Assembly: GCA_036276115.1 (NCBI GenBank)
Contig: DATBEM010000138.1
Span: 1 to 25,569 of the forward strand
Source of the DNA: Trebonia sp036276115
GTDB lineage: Bacteria; Actinomycetota; Actinomycetes; Streptosporangiales; Streptosporangiaceae
Length of the DNA stretch: 25,569 nt
Direction of reading: 5' to 3'
Shown: piece by piece, positions 7,627 through 15,673 of the stretch
Layout: the number at the start of each line of letters is the position of its first letter
Numbering within the stretch: the first letter of the stretch is position 1
Made by a program: the position numbers and the translations under genes
Notes under the pieces: generated by a model
The model's database searches: none
Seen by the model: the letters and a program-made list of their open reading frames with translations, nothing else
Told to the model about the DNA's origin: nothing

Positions 7627-7830
7627 ATGGCTCAGGGAACCGTAAAGTGGTTCAACCCGGACAAGGGCTTCGGCTTCATCGCTCCCGACGATGGGACCGC
7701 AGACGTCTTCGTTCACTTCTCCGCAATCGAGTCGACCGGTTACCGTACGCTCGAGGAAAACCAGAAGGTCGAGTACAACGTGACCCAGGGTCCCAAGGGT
7801 CCGCAGGCCGCCCAGGTCCACGCGATCTGA
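7627..7830 (+). CDS. CspA-family cold-shock protein
   Basis: A 67-residue single cold-shock domain, the normal length for CspA-type nucleic-acid chaperones, which bind single-stranded RNA and DNA and melt structure in the cytoplasm. It starts MAQGTVKWFNPDKGFGFI. RNP1 is KGFGFI (residues 13-18) and RNP2 is DVFVHF (25-30). The open frame extends upstream to 7465, but the upstream residues look unlike any cold-shock protein and the ATG at 7627 has a GAAGGA ribosome binding site 10 nt before it. It follows a DEAD-box RNA helicase, a functional pairing in which both proteins resolve cold-stabilised RNA structure. Confidence 0.97.
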   Translation: MAQGTVKWFNPDKGFGFIAPDDGTADVFVHFSAIESTGYRTLEENQKVEYNVTQGPKGPQAAQVHAI

Positions 7831-8216
7831 CTCGCTTCACGTTTCAGCACTTCGCAGTCGGCTTTCGAACAAGTACGTAGCTTCGGGCCGACTCGGCAGG
7901 GCCAGCAGGACGTGTCCATCGCCTCATCGCGATGACACTATGGGCTCAAGTGACAGGGTGGGTTCGCGGCAGTCACCGTGAACCCACCCTGCCGCGTTTA
8001 CCTGGCCCGCAACGCGACCCGCGAGCGGCGCTCCGTCGCCGCAATCCGCCGCCGCCCAAGGCGCCGCCCCCGCATGGCCACCGCTCGCGCCTGGCGGCAA
8101 TCGTTTGCCGGCCGCCCATTAAAGGGCGTTGCCCCATAAGCCCGCTTTTACTACATAAGCATAGAAATACGTTTCCGGTCGCGTTACCGCGCCACCGCAC
8201 ACGGAGTCTCCTGCTT
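7831..8216 (+). other. Intergenic region before the ABC transporter operon
   Basis: 386 bp without a credible gene. The first part holds the csp terminator. Positions about 8109-8190 are markedly AT-rich for this genome (ttaaagg, ttttactacataagcatagaaat) and probably hold the ABC operon promoter, but I cannot fix a -35/-10 pair. The frame of the ATPase stays open through this region, yet the encoded residues do not look like protein. No GntR-type regulator gene is present here, although such regulators often precede this kind of ABC pair. Confidence 0.5.
7954..7991 (+). terminator. Strong intrinsic terminator after csp
   Basis: Arms 7954-7969 and 7976-7991 form a 16-bp stem (12 perfect outer pairs, then one G-U and three G-C pairs) around a 6-nt loop, cagtca. 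It lies 123 bp after the csp stop. Only a short T-run (gttta) follows. It separates the cold-shock genes from the ABC operon. Confidence 0.75.
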
Positions 8217-9239
8217 ATGGCGGCGGCCGCTCGCCAGCGCGGGCCGGCCGTTAGCCGGCCGGCCGCTCGCCGTCCCGCGCACGGCCCGCGCACCATCCCC
8301 GCACCATCCCCGCACCGCCCGCCGCCCTTCGTGCTGCCATCGGGCCACCCGCTCGCCCCGGCCGCCGCGGCCGGCAAGCGCTACGGCCGCCGCTGGGCGC
8401 TGCGGGACTGCACCCTGGCGATCCCGGCCGGGAAGGTGGTCGGGCTGGCCGGGCCGAACGGCGCCGGCAAGACGACCCTCCTGCAGCTGTCGGCCGGGCT
8501 GCTGCAGCCGACGGCGGGCACGATCACGGTCCTGGGCGGCCGCCCCGGCACCAGCGCCGCCCACCTCGCCCGGGTCGGCTTCGTCGCCCAGGACGAGCCG
8601 GTGTACCGGCGGCTGTCAATCGCCGCGCACCTGCGGATGGGCAGCTGGCTGAACCCTTGCTGGGATATGGAACTAGCCGGGCGACGGATCGCCGGGCTCG
8701 GGCTGGACCCGCGCCAGCGGGCCGGGGCGCTGTCGGGCGGCCAGCGCGCGCAGCTCGCCCTCACCCTGGCGGTCGCCAAGCGGCCCGAGCTCATCCTCCT
8801 CGACGAGCCGGTGGCGAGCCTGGACCCGCTCGCCCGGCGCGAGTTCCTCCAGGGCCTCATGGAGGTCGTGGCCGAGCACGGCACCAGCGTCCTGCCCTCC
8901 TCGCACCTGACCGGTGACCTGGAGCGGGTCTGCGACTACCTCATCGTGCTGGTCGCCTCCCGGGTCGAGCTCGCGGGCGAGGTCAGCGACGTGCTCGCGT
9001 CGCACCGGCGGCTCACCGGCCCGCGCCGCGACCCGGCCGCCCTCCCGGCCGGCCAGGAGGTCATCGAGGCCAGCCACACCGACCGGCAGTCCACCCTGCT
9101 CATCCGCACCGACGGCCCGGTCCTGGACCCGGCCTGGACCGTCCGCCCCGTCACCCTGGACGACATCGTCCTCGCCTACCTGAGCCGCGCCCGTGCCACG
9201 GGGGCCGCCCGCCGCCCCGGACTGGAGGTCGTCCGATGA
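8217..9239 (+). CDS. ABC transporter ATP-binding protein
   Basis: The ATPase subunit (340 aa) of a two-gene exporter of the type common in actinomycetes for drug or metabolite efflux. Motifs: Walker A GPNGAGKTT (79-87), Q-loop at Q125 (VAQDEPVY), signature LSGGQ (172-176), Walker B LILLDEP (192-198) and switch His H230 (SSHL). The C-terminal 100 residues form an accessory region ending ARATGAARRPGLEVVR. The start at 8217 is chosen because GGAG lies 10 nt upstream. The first 50 residues are Pro/Arg-rich, so a shorter form starting at a GTG near 8335 is possible. The stop overlaps the permease start (ATGA), so the two are coupled. Substrate unknown. Confidence 0.93.
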   Translation: MAAAARQRGPAVSRPAARRPAHGPRTIPAPSPHRPPPFVLPSGHPLAPAAAAGKRYGRRWALRDCTLAIPAGKVVGLAGPNGAGKTTLLQLSAGLLQPTAGTITVLGGRPGTSAAHLARVGFVAQDEPVYRRLSIAAHLRMGSWLNPCWDMELAGRRIAGLGLDPRQRAGALSGGQRAQLALTLAVAKRPELILLDEPVASLDPLARREFLQGLMEVVAEHGTSVLPSSHLTGDLERVCDYLIVLVASRVELAGEVSDVLASHRRLTGPRRDPAALPAGQEVIEASHTDRQSTLLIRTDGPVLDPAWTVRPVTLDDIVLAYLSRARATGAARRPGLEVVR

Positions 9240-10306
9240 TCAGGTTCACCTGGCTCCAGGCCCGCGCCCAGACGGCGGTGGCGCTGGCCGCGCTCGCGGC
9301 CGCCGCCATCCTCGCGGCCGTCACCGGGCCGCGCCTGCTGCACCTGTACGCCGTCGCCGCCGCCTGCCCGGCCGGGGCCGACTGCGGGGCGGCCACGACG
9401 GCCTTCCTGTCCAGCTACCACTGGCTCCAGGTGGCGCAGCCGACGGTGCTGCTGGCGCTGCCCGCCCTCCTGGGCGCCTTCTGGGGGGCGCCGCTGGTCG
9501 CCCGCGAGCTGGAGACCGGCACCTTCCGCCTGGCCTGGACCCAGAGCGTGACCCGGCAGCGCTGGCTGGCGGTCAAGCTCGCCCTCACCGGCGTGGCCGC
9601 CATGGCCCTCACCGGGTTGCTGAGCCTCATCGTCACCTGGTGGTCCAGCCCGCTGGACCGGGTGAACCTGAGCCGGCTCAGCCCGGGGATGTTCGGCGAG
9701 CGCGGCCTTGCCCCGGTCGGCTACACCGCCTTCGCCTTCGCCCTCGGGGTCGCCGCCGGGGCGCTCATCCGCCGCACGGTCCCGGCGATGGCCGTCACGC
9801 TGGCCGGGCTCACCGGCGCCCGGCTGGCCGTCACCTACGGGGTCCGGCCGAGGCTGCTGACCCCGCTGCACGCCACCGGGGCGCTCGTGCTGCCGGCGGC
9901 GAGCGGCCCGGCCCCGGCCCCCGGGGCGGATGCGGCCGGGCCGGGCGGGTGGATCCTGTCCGACCACGTCATCAACGCGGCCGGGCGGGTGATCGGGAGC
10001 AACGGCGGGATCGGCCCGAACGGCGAGATCGGCTTCGCCACCAGCCACGGGATCACCCGGCTGCAAGGCGTGGGGGCCTGCCCGAACGCGTTCCCGGCGG
10101 TCAGCGACCGGGCATCGCAGCCGCCGCCCGCCTTCGCCGCGGCGGCGCAGGAATGCGTCAGCCGGCTGGGGCTGCGGGAAGCGGTGACGTACCAGCCGCT
10201 GAGCCGCTACTGGCAGCCGCAGTGGTACGAGGCGCTCATCTTCAGCGCGGCGGCCCTCGCCCTGGCCGGGCTCTGCTTCTGGCGGGTGCACCGCAGCCTC
10301 ACGTGA
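9236..10306 (+). CDS. ABC transporter permease
   Basis: A 356-residue membrane subunit paired with the ATPase by an ATGA overlap. Likely membrane segments: residues 12-30, 69-88, 115-135, 161-178, 184-200 and 334-350. Between the last two lies a roughly 130-residue, Gly/Pro-rich, probably extracellular region with two cysteines (ACPNAF, QECVSR). The N-terminal loop also has two cysteines (AACPAGADCG). A cytoplasmic segment VARELETGTFRLAWTQSVTR is typical of this actinobacterial permease family and probably contacts the ATPase. Exporter role is inferred from the family; the substrate cannot be read from the sequence. Confidence 0.9.
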   Translation: MIRFTWLQARAQTAVALAALAAAAILAAVTGPRLLHLYAVAAACPAGADCGAATTAFLSSYHWLQVAQPTVLLALPALLGAFWGAPLVARELETGTFRLAWTQSVTRQRWLAVKLALTGVAAMALTGLLSLIVTWWSSPLDRVNLSRLSPGMFGERGLAPVGYTAFAFALGVAAGALIRRTVPAMAVTLAGLTGARLAVTYGVRPRLLTPLHATGALVLPAASGPAPAPGADAAGPGGWILSDHVINAAGRVIGSNGGIGPNGEIGFATSHGITRLQGVGACPNAFPAVSDRASQPPPAFAAAAQECVSRLGLREAVTYQPLSRYWQPQWYEALIFSAAALALAGLCFWRVHRSLT

Positions 10307-10354
10307 CCCTCCAGACCAGCAAGGGTAGATCGAATGGATGTTTGACAGGCGAGC

Positions 10355-10360
10355 TACTAT
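10355..10360 (+). promoter_or_regulatory. -10 box of the alkB-like gene (leaderless)
   Basis: TACTAT ends 6 nt before the ATG at 10367, placing transcription start on the A of the start codon. No Shine-Dalgarno is present. A TTGACAG box at 10342-10348 is only 6-7 bp away, too close to be a normal -35. Confidence 0.5.
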
Positions 10361-10366
10361 AGGGCC

Positions 10367-11107
10367 ATGGATGGTACACCTGAACGCCGCCTGCGGGACT
10401 GGCGCGAGCGCCGCGAGCGCCGCGAGGGCGGCCGGGCGGCTGGCGGGGCGGCCGCGAGCGGGGCGGCCCTGAGCACCGCCGTCCAGGGGTCGCTGCTGGA
10501 ACTGCTCGACCCGGGCGAGGGCGAGCCGGGGCCGGGCGCGCTGGCGCCCGCGCGGACCTGGCTGGCGGGCGGCGCCTGGGTGGACGTGCAACAGGGCTGG
10601 CTGGCCGGCGCGCCGGAGCTGTACGGGCGGCTGGCCCGGCAGGTGCCATGGCGGGCCGAGCGGCGGCAGATGTACGACCGGACGGTTGACGTCCCCCGGC
10701 TGCAGCGCTTCTACGGTGAGGACGAGCCGTTCCCGGACGAGGCCCTCTACGCGACCCGCGACGCCCTCAGCGCGCACTACGGGGCGGAGCTGCGCGAGCC
10801 GTTCCGCACGGTCGGGCTGTGCCTGTACCGGGACGGCCGCGACAGCGTCGCCTGGCACGGGGACACGATCGGGCGCGGCAGCACCGAGGACACCATGGTC
10901 GCCATCGTCTCGCTCGGGACGGCCCGGCCGCTGCTGCTGCGCCCGCGCGGCGGGGGCGGCACGACCCTGCGCTACCGCCTCGGGCACGGCGACCTCCTGG
11001 TGATGGGCGGGAGCTGCCAGCGGACCTGGGAGCACGCGGTCCCTAAGTCGGCGGGCGTGGCCGGGCCCCGGATCAGCGTTCAGTTCAGGCCGCGCGGGGT
11101 TCGCTGA
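10367..11107 (+). CDS. AlkB-like 2-oxoglutarate/Fe(II) dioxygenase
   Basis: A 246-residue protein predicted to reverse alkylation damage in DNA or RNA by oxidative demethylation. The iron ligands are visible: H164 and D166 (WHGDTIG) and H223 (TWEHAVPK). R235 and R241 (RISVQFR) match the 2-oxoglutarate-binding and substrate-side arginines, with the same spacing as in E. coli AlkB. The nucleotide-recognition lid region includes RFYGEDEPFPD and LCLYRDGRDSVAWH. The first 40 residues are Arg/Ala-rich and probably disordered (RERRERREGG). Start chosen because a TACTAT box lies 6 nt upstream. It stands alone between the ABC operon and the HAD gene. Base specificity is not deducible. Confidence 0.93.
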   Translation: MDGTPERRLRDWRERRERREGGRAAGGAAASGAALSTAVQGSLLELLDPGEGEPGPGALAPARTWLAGGAWVDVQQGWLAGAPELYGRLARQVPWRAERRQMYDRTVDVPRLQRFYGEDEPFPDEALYATRDALSAHYGAELREPFRTVGLCLYRDGRDSVAWHGDTIGRGSTEDTMVAIVSLGTARPLLLRPRGGGGTTLRYRLGHGDLLVMGGSCQRTWEHAVPKSAGVAGPRISVQFRPRGVR

Positions 11108-11138
11108 CGGCAGCCAGCCCGGTATCGTCGGCGGTGCG

Positions 11139-12071
11139 ATGGCTGAGCACACTGACGCGAACCGCGGTGACGTGAACCGCGCCGCCGTGACGGGCGGTGG
11201 GGCGGGGCAGGCGGACAGGGACGACTGGCCCTGGACGACGCTGCCGGCGACGGTGCTGCCACCCCGGCTGGTGGCGACCGACCTCGACGGGACGATCGTC
11301 CGCACCGACGGCACGCTGTCCACGCGGACCGTCGCCGCGTTCGGCCGGGTCGAGCGGGCCGGGGCGCGGTTCATCCTGGTCACCGGGCGGCCGCCGCGGG
11401 CCATGGTGGACGTGGCGGCGGCGTTCGGCCACCGGGGCACCGCGATCTGCTCCAACGGCGCCCTGTCCTACGACATGCGGACCGGCCAGGCCGTCCCGGT
11501 GCAGCTCATACCACCCGAGCAGCTCGCCCTGGCGGTGGCGCGGCTGCGGGCGGCCGTCCCGGGGATCGGGATCGCGGTCGAGTACCCGGACGGGCGGGCC
11601 CTGGACCACGCGTACCAGCCGGTCATGTTCGACGTCGGCGAGCGGGCCCCGCGCTACGACGACCCGCAGCTGACGGCCCGCCCGGCCGCCAAGCTGCTGG
11701 GCCGCCACCCGGACTACAGCTGCGACGACCTGCTCGCGATCGCCGCCCCGGCGCTGGCCGGGCTGGTCGACGTCACCCACTCCAGCGCGCAGGGCCTCAT
11801 CGAGGCGGCCGCGATCGGGGTCAGCAAGGCGACCGCGGTCGCGCGGATCGCGGCGGCGGGCGGCATCTCGCCCGCCGAGGTGATCGCGTTCGGCGACCAG
11901 CCCAACGACCTTCCCCTGCTCACCTGGGCCGGCATCTCCTGCGCGGTCACCAACTCCCACCCGGCCGTCCTGTCGGCCGCGACCCGCGTCATCGCCAGCA
12001 ACGATGACGACGGGGTGGCCGAGGTCCTCGAGGCCCTGTACCCCGACCCCGTGCGCCCCGGCGCCCGCTAG
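11139..12071 (+). CDS. HAD-superfamily Cof-type (IIB) phosphatase
   Basis: A 310-residue predicted phosphatase of sugar phosphates or similar metabolites. Motif I is DLDGT (48-52, nucleophile D48 and acid D50), motif II lies in ILVTGRPPRAM, a conserved Lys is in GVSKATAV, and motif IV is GDQPNDLPLL. A C2-type cap occupies the middle (about 120-210), as in Cof/YbiV proteins, and CSNGAL near residue 104 is also typical. The first 40 residues are unlike family members, so translation may really start at the in-frame GTG at 11253 (VLPPRLVATDLDGT). Neither start has a good ribosome binding site. It is 31 bp after the alkB-like gene and may be co-transcribed. Confidence 0.92.
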   Translation: MAEHTDANRGDVNRAAVTGGGAGQADRDDWPWTTLPATVLPPRLVATDLDGTIVRTDGTLSTRTVAAFGRVERAGARFILVTGRPPRAMVDVAAAFGHRGTAICSNGALSYDMRTGQAVPVQLIPPEQLALAVARLRAAVPGIGIAVEYPDGRALDHAYQPVMFDVGERAPRYDDPQLTARPAAKLLGRHPDYSCDDLLAIAAPALAGLVDVTHSSAQGLIEAAAIGVSKATAVARIAAAGGISPAEVIAFGDQPNDLPLLTWAGISCAVTNSHPAVLSAATRVIASNDDDGVAEVLEALYPDPVRPGAR

Positions 12072-12114
12072 CCGCGCCGGCACCGCGCCCGCTTGGGGCA
12101 CTGCCCTTGCTCGG

Positions 12115-12168
12115 GGCGCCAGGCCCGCTAGGGACGCCAGGCCCGCTAGGGACGCCAGGCCCGCGCGA
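12115..12168. repeat. Three 18-bp tandem units over the cellulase stop codon
   Basis: Units 12115-12132, 12133-12150 and 12151-12168 are nearly identical. Read on the minus strand in the cellulase frame, the unit encodes RAWRP followed by TAG, so the last codons and the stop are repeated past the real stop at 12146. The repeat also forms most of the gap to the convergent HAD gene. Confidence 0.88.
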
Positions 12169-14020
12169 GGCCAGCCGCGTAGGCCGGCCAGAACTGGCCG
12201 GCCGGGGGACCGCCGTTGCACGGGCCGTCACTGTCGCCGGCCGGCTTGACCCACAGGTAGGCGTCGATCCCGCGCGGGCCGGGGTCAACCGCCGGGGCCG
12301 GGCCGGGCGCCCGGCCGGGCGGGTTGCACCAGCGTGGCTGGCCTGGCCCGGTGTAGGGGCCGTCGCCGTTGCGGCTGGTGTCGATGACCGCGCCCGCCGC
12401 CCTGCCCGCGCCGGGACCGCCCGCGCCGGGAGCGGCCTTCGCCAGCGCGCCCTCGAGCTGCTGGCTCCATGACACGACCTGGGACGTCCAGTGGAAGTTG
12501 GCGACGTTGGCGGCGAAGCCGCTCCCGTCGCCGACGCCCGCCCGGCGCAGTGGCCCGGCCAGCCGGGCGGGGTCGGCGACCATGCCGGGGTTGCCCGCGT
12601 CGAGGTAGACACGGGCGCGCGGCAGCGCCCCGAGGGTGCCCATCGCGTCGCTCAGCAGCTGGTAGCGGGCGCCCGCGGCGGCCGCGGGGACGCAGCCGGC
12701 CACGATGTCGGCCAGCGCGTCCGGCTCGACGATGACGAGGGCGGGCGCGCTCCCGATCGCCGCGGCGAGCTGCCCGATCCAGGCCCGGTAGGCATTCGCG
12801 CCGGGGCCGCGGGCCGCCGCCGAGTAGTGCCCGCAGGCATCACGGCCGGGGATGTCGTAGGCGACGATGACGGGGCTTTGCCCGCTGCGGGCGGCCTGCC
12901 CGGCCAGCGCCCGCACCCGGGCGATGTCGCCCGGCTGCCCGGCCGCCCAGAACGCGCCCGGCTCGGCCGCCAGGGCCGCCTCCCGGGCCGCCGTCGCGGG
13001 CTGGCCGCCGGAGCGCAGCGCGGCCGCCGCCGCCGTCAGCGACGGGCTGGCCAGCCGGGCCAGGCGGGTGTCGCGCGGCAGCCCGGTCCAGGCCCGGGGG
13101 CTGGTCCCCGGGCTCGCCGCGGGCGCCGCGTCGCACCCGACGGCCAGCAAGATCACCCCGAGCGCGGTGATCGCGCAGGCCGTCACCGCGAGGGCGGCCG
13201 TCGCCAGCGAGTCCCCCGCGCCATCGCGCGCGGCCCCGCACCGGACGCGAGCCAGCGCCGCCCGCAGCGCGCACGCGCGGGCGGACCGCAACCTCGCGAC
13301 CGCGCGCCGCGCTCCCCCGGTCCGGGCGGTTCGCGCGGACCGGTGCCGGCCGATGGCCCCGGCCTCATCCCGGACCTGGCCGGCCCCAGGCGGCCAGGCC
13401 TCGGCCGCCCCCCGGAACTGGCGCGCCCGGTGCCTGCGCCGCCCGCCGGCGGGCGAGCGGGCGTCCTCGGGGCGCTTCCCGGCCAGCCGCCGGCCGGGCG
13501 GCGGCTGAGCGCGGCGCCGCCCGGCCCTAGCCCGGCGCGGGGCCGACCACTGAACGCCAAGCCGGGGCGCCCGGGGCCGCTCGGCGGCGCCGCGCCCGCC
13601 CGTGATCGCACTGCCCGCGGTTCCGCCGCCCGAGGCCGCAGTGCCCGAGGTCGCACTGCCCGCGATCGCACTGCCCGAGGTTCCGCGGCCTGCGGCCGCA
13701 GTACCCGCGGTTCCGCCGCCCGCGGCTTCCCCGGCCGGGCCTGGCCGCCCCGGACCGGGCCGCCCCGGGCCTAGCCCCCCTGGACCGGGACCACCGAGAG
13801 CGGGCCGGGCCCGGCCAGGCGGGAACAGGGCCGACGGAAACAGGGCGGGCTGGGCCGGGCCAGGCTGGTTCGGCTCACGCCCAGCCGGACCGGGCCGGGT
13901 AGCCTCCGGTCGGGTCACCGCGGGCTGAGGGGCCACGTGACCCCCTGCCCGGGGCGGGCGCGGGCCGGGCCGGGCCGCCCGCGGGTAGCGCGGGCCGGGT
14001 GAGCGGTACTCAGGAGCCAT
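12146..14020 (-). CDS. Membrane-anchored glycoside hydrolase family 6 (cellulase)
   Basis: Hydrolysis of beta-1,4-glucan by inversion, outside the membrane. The GH6 signatures are clear in the last 310 residues: VAYDIPGRDACG (acid Asp at about 394), VIVEPDAL (434), YLDAGN, NFHWT, VIDTSRNG, WCNPPG and WVKPAGDSDG (Asp about 598). Four cysteines sit where GH6 disulfides occur. Before this comes one hydrophobic segment (about 272-297, ending LLAVGC) that could be a signal anchor or a poor lipobox. The first 270 residues are Pro/Gly/Arg-rich, low-complexity and probably cytoplasmic. Start ATG 14020 (624 aa) is chosen for its AAGGGG ribosome binding site; a TTG at 14065 is in frame. No carbohydrate-binding module and no CebR-type tgggagcgctccca box are visible. 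Confidence 0.9.
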   Translation of the reverse strand: MAPEYRSPGPRYPRAARPGPRPPRAGGHVAPQPAVTRPEATRPGPAGREPNQPGPAQPALFPSALFPPGRARPALGGPGPGGLGPGRPGPGRPGPAGEAAGGGTAGTAAAGRGTSGSAIAGSATSGTAASGGGTAGSAITGGRGAAERPRAPRLGVQWSAPRRARAGRRRAQPPPGRRLAGKRPEDARSPAGGRRRHRARQFRGAAEAWPPGAGQVRDEAGAIGRHRSARTARTGGARRAVARLRSARACALRAALARVRCGAARDGAGDSLATAALAVTACAITALGVILLAVGCDAAPAASPGTSPRAWTGLPRDTRLARLASPSLTAAAAALRSGGQPATAAREAALAAEPGAFWAAGQPGDIARVRALAGQAARSGQSPVIVAYDIPGRDACGHYSAAARGPGANAYRAWIGQLAAAIGSAPALVIVEPDALADIVAGCVPAAAAGARYQLLSDAMGTLGALPRARVYLDAGNPGMVADPARLAGPLRRAGVGDGSGFAANVANFHWTSQVVSWSQQLEGALAKAAPGAGGPGAGRAAGAVIDTSRNGDGPYTGPGQPRWCNPPGRAPGPAPAVDPGPRGIDAYLWVKPAGDSDGPCNGGPPAGQFWPAYAAGLARAWRP

Positions 14021-14239
14021 CCGATGAGATCCCCTTCGCGTGAACGGCGAGATAGCGTGCGGCAACCGAGCGGGATCAGGTTCGGGCTGGCCAGCGGGCA
14101 GTCCAGCGAGGCGGGATGGCCACGTGACTGAATGTACATGATTAATAACACGACGAATGCACAGTTGGCCGGCCGGCTCGGCAGCGAACTGGCAGCGCGC
14201 CGTGGGCGCCGCGTCCCTCCGGGGCGCTTCTTGCTGTTA

Positions 14240-15046
14240 TCAGTTCCGCTCGGACGTCGGGCCGAAGCGCTCGGTCCGGATCGTCGCCGGGGCGTGGCCC
14301 GCCGCTACCAGCAGGCCAGACGCCGCCGCCACGAACCCGGCCGGGCCGCAGGCGAAGATCGCCGGCCGGGCGGCCGGTGGCCACGTCTCGGCCGCGATCA
14401 CGCTGGCGTCGACGCGGTGGTGCCGTCCGGAGCCGGGCGCCTCGCGCCACGCCGGTTCCCGCGTCCGGGCGGTTCCCGCGTCGCGGACGCGGGTGAAGAG
14501 GCAGGCGACCCTCAGCGAGGCATCGCGGGCCCGGCGCGCGAGCTCGGCGGCGTAGATGACGTCGGCCGGGGTGCGGGCGGAGTACAGCAGGCGGACCGGG
14601 ACGGCGCCCTGCGCGGCGCGGATCATCGCCATCAGCGGGACGATGCCGCTGCCGCCCGCGATCAGCTGGAGGGGGGCGGCCGAGCCCGGATCCCACGCGA
14701 ACCAGCCGCCGATCGGGCCGCGGACCTCGACCTGGTCGCCCGGCTCCATGACGTCGGCCAGGTACGGGGACACCTCCCCGCCGGCCAGCTTCTGGACGGT
14801 GACCTCCAGCCGCCCGCCGCCGGGCGGCCCGGGCGGGGACGCGATCGAGTAGCTGCGCTGGGCACGGTAGCCGTCCGCCGCGGTCAGCCGCATGATGACG
14901 TGCTGCCCGGCCCGGTGCCCGGGCCAGCCGGGGACGTCGAGCACGAGGGTGCGGGCGGTCGCGGTCTCCGGCCGGGCCGCCACGAGGGTCGCGGCCCGCC
15001 AGGCGAGCCGGTGCCCGGTCGCCGTGCCCGCCGCCGCCTCCGTCAC
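14240..15046 (-). CDS. FAD/NAD(P)-binding ferredoxin-reductase-type oxidoreductase
   Basis: A 268-residue flavoprotein of the FNR family that passes electrons between NAD(P)H and a redox partner. The FAD-binding motif is RSYSIAS (about 64-70), the NAD(P)-binding motif is GGSGIVPLMAM, and CGPAGF sits near the C-terminus. No 2Fe-2S ferredoxin domain is fused. The GTG start lies 10 bp after the stop of the sulfite-oxidase-like gene, with GAGG overlapping that stop. The pairing suggests this protein is the electron partner of the molybdoenzyme. The region between its stop and the cellulase start (14066-14239) holds no gene; it has an AT-rich patch around 14130-14155 that may carry the cellulase promoter. 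Confidence 0.93.
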   Translation of the reverse strand: MTEAAAGTATGHRLAWRAATLVAARPETATARTLVLDVPGWPGHRAGQHVIMRLTAADGYRAQRSYSIASPPGPPGGGRLEVTVQKLAGGEVSPYLADVMEPGDQVEVRGPIGGWFAWDPGSAAPLQLIAGGSGIVPLMAMIRAAQGAVPVRLLYSARTPADVIYAAELARRARDASLRVACLFTRVRDAGTARTREPAWREAPGSGRHHRVDASVIAAETWPPAARPAIFACGPAGFVAAASGLLVAAGHAPATIRTERFGPTSERN

Positions 15047-15056
15047 CGGGCCGGCC

Positions 15057-15656
15057 TCAGTCGCCCTGGTAGCGCTGCTCGCGCCAGGGATCGCCGTAGT
15101 CGTGGTAGCCGTGCTCTTCCCAGAAGCCGCGCCGGTCGGCGGGCATGAGGTCCAGGCCGCTGACCCACTTGGCCGACTTCCACAGGTACAGGTGCGGGAC
15201 CAGCAGCCGGGCGGGGCCGCCGTGCTCGGGGGCCAGCGGCTTGCCGTCGTACTCGTAGGCGACCCACGCCTGGCCGTTCTGGAGGTCAGCCAGCGGCAGG
15301 TTCGCCGTGTAGCCGCCGTAGGAGCGGGCCATGGCGTACTGGGCGGTCGTCTCGATGCCGTCCAGGAGCACGTCGCAGGACACCCCGCGCCAGGTGGTGC
15401 CGAGCTTGGTCCACTGGGTGACGCAGTGGATGTCGGTCGTTATCTCCTCCGACGGCAGGGACCGGAACCGTGCCCAGTCCCAGCCGTGCGTGAAGCCGTC
15501 TTCCGTCGTGATCGTGAACCGCCAGGAACGGGTGCTCACGCTCTCGGTCGGCCCGGTCTGCAGGACCGGGAACCCGTGCTCGAGGTACTGGCCGGGCGGG
15601 AGGCGGTCGTCCTGCCCGCGCCTCCGCCCGGTGAACCCACGGGTAACAATGCGCAC
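15057..15656 (-). CDS. Sulfite-oxidase-like molybdopterin-dependent oxidoreductase
   Basis: A 199-residue protein with only the molybdopterin-binding domain of the sulfite oxidase/YedY (MsrP) family. C78 in DIHCVTQW is the molybdenum ligand. Other family features include LPPGQYLEHGFPVL, the SYGGYTANLPL segment, EHGGPARLLVPHLYLWKSAKWV and the end HGYHDYGDPW. It has no signal peptide, twin-arginine motif, haem domain or dimerisation domain, so it is probably a cytoplasmic short form. The GTG start has a TAAAAT box 6 nt before it and no Shine-Dalgarno, so it may have its own leaderless promoter inside the larger gene block. The FNR-type gene follows after 10 bp. Substrate unknown. Confidence 0.94.
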   Translation of the reverse strand: MRIVTRGFTGRRRGQDDRLPPGQYLEHGFPVLQTGPTESVSTRSWRFTITTEDGFTHGWDWARFRSLPSEEITTDIHCVTQWTKLGTTWRGVSCDVLLDGIETTAQYAMARSYGGYTANLPLADLQNGQAWVAYEYDGKPLAPEHGGPARLLVPHLYLWKSAKWVSGLDLMPADRRGFWEEHGYHDYGDPWREQRYQGD

Positions 15657-15662
15657 GTGCTG

Positions 15663-15668
15663 ATTTTA
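15663..15668 (-). promoter_or_regulatory. -10 box of the sulfite-oxidase-like gene (leaderless)
   Basis: TAAAAT on the minus strand ends 6 nt before the GTG start. No -35 match was found at 16-18 bp. It sits in the 17-bp gap after the zinc-finger gene, so this would be an internal promoter. Confidence 0.4.
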
Positions 15669-15673
15669 GTTGC

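Noticed and set aside
7932..8216. N-terminal extension of the ABC ATPase from 7932
   Set aside because: It would begin inside the region just before the csp terminator and run through it. The residues are low-complexity, and ATG 8217 has a GGAG site.
9176..11455. 759-residue minus-strand frame opposite the ABC permease and alkB-like genes
   Set aside because: Composition is typical antisense of GC-rich genes, with no recognisable domain. The plus strand has clear families throughout.
14000..14175. CebR/CelR operator for the cellulase
   Set aside because: I looked for tgggagcgctccca and close variants; only an unrelated short palindrome atgtacat (14132-14139) is present.
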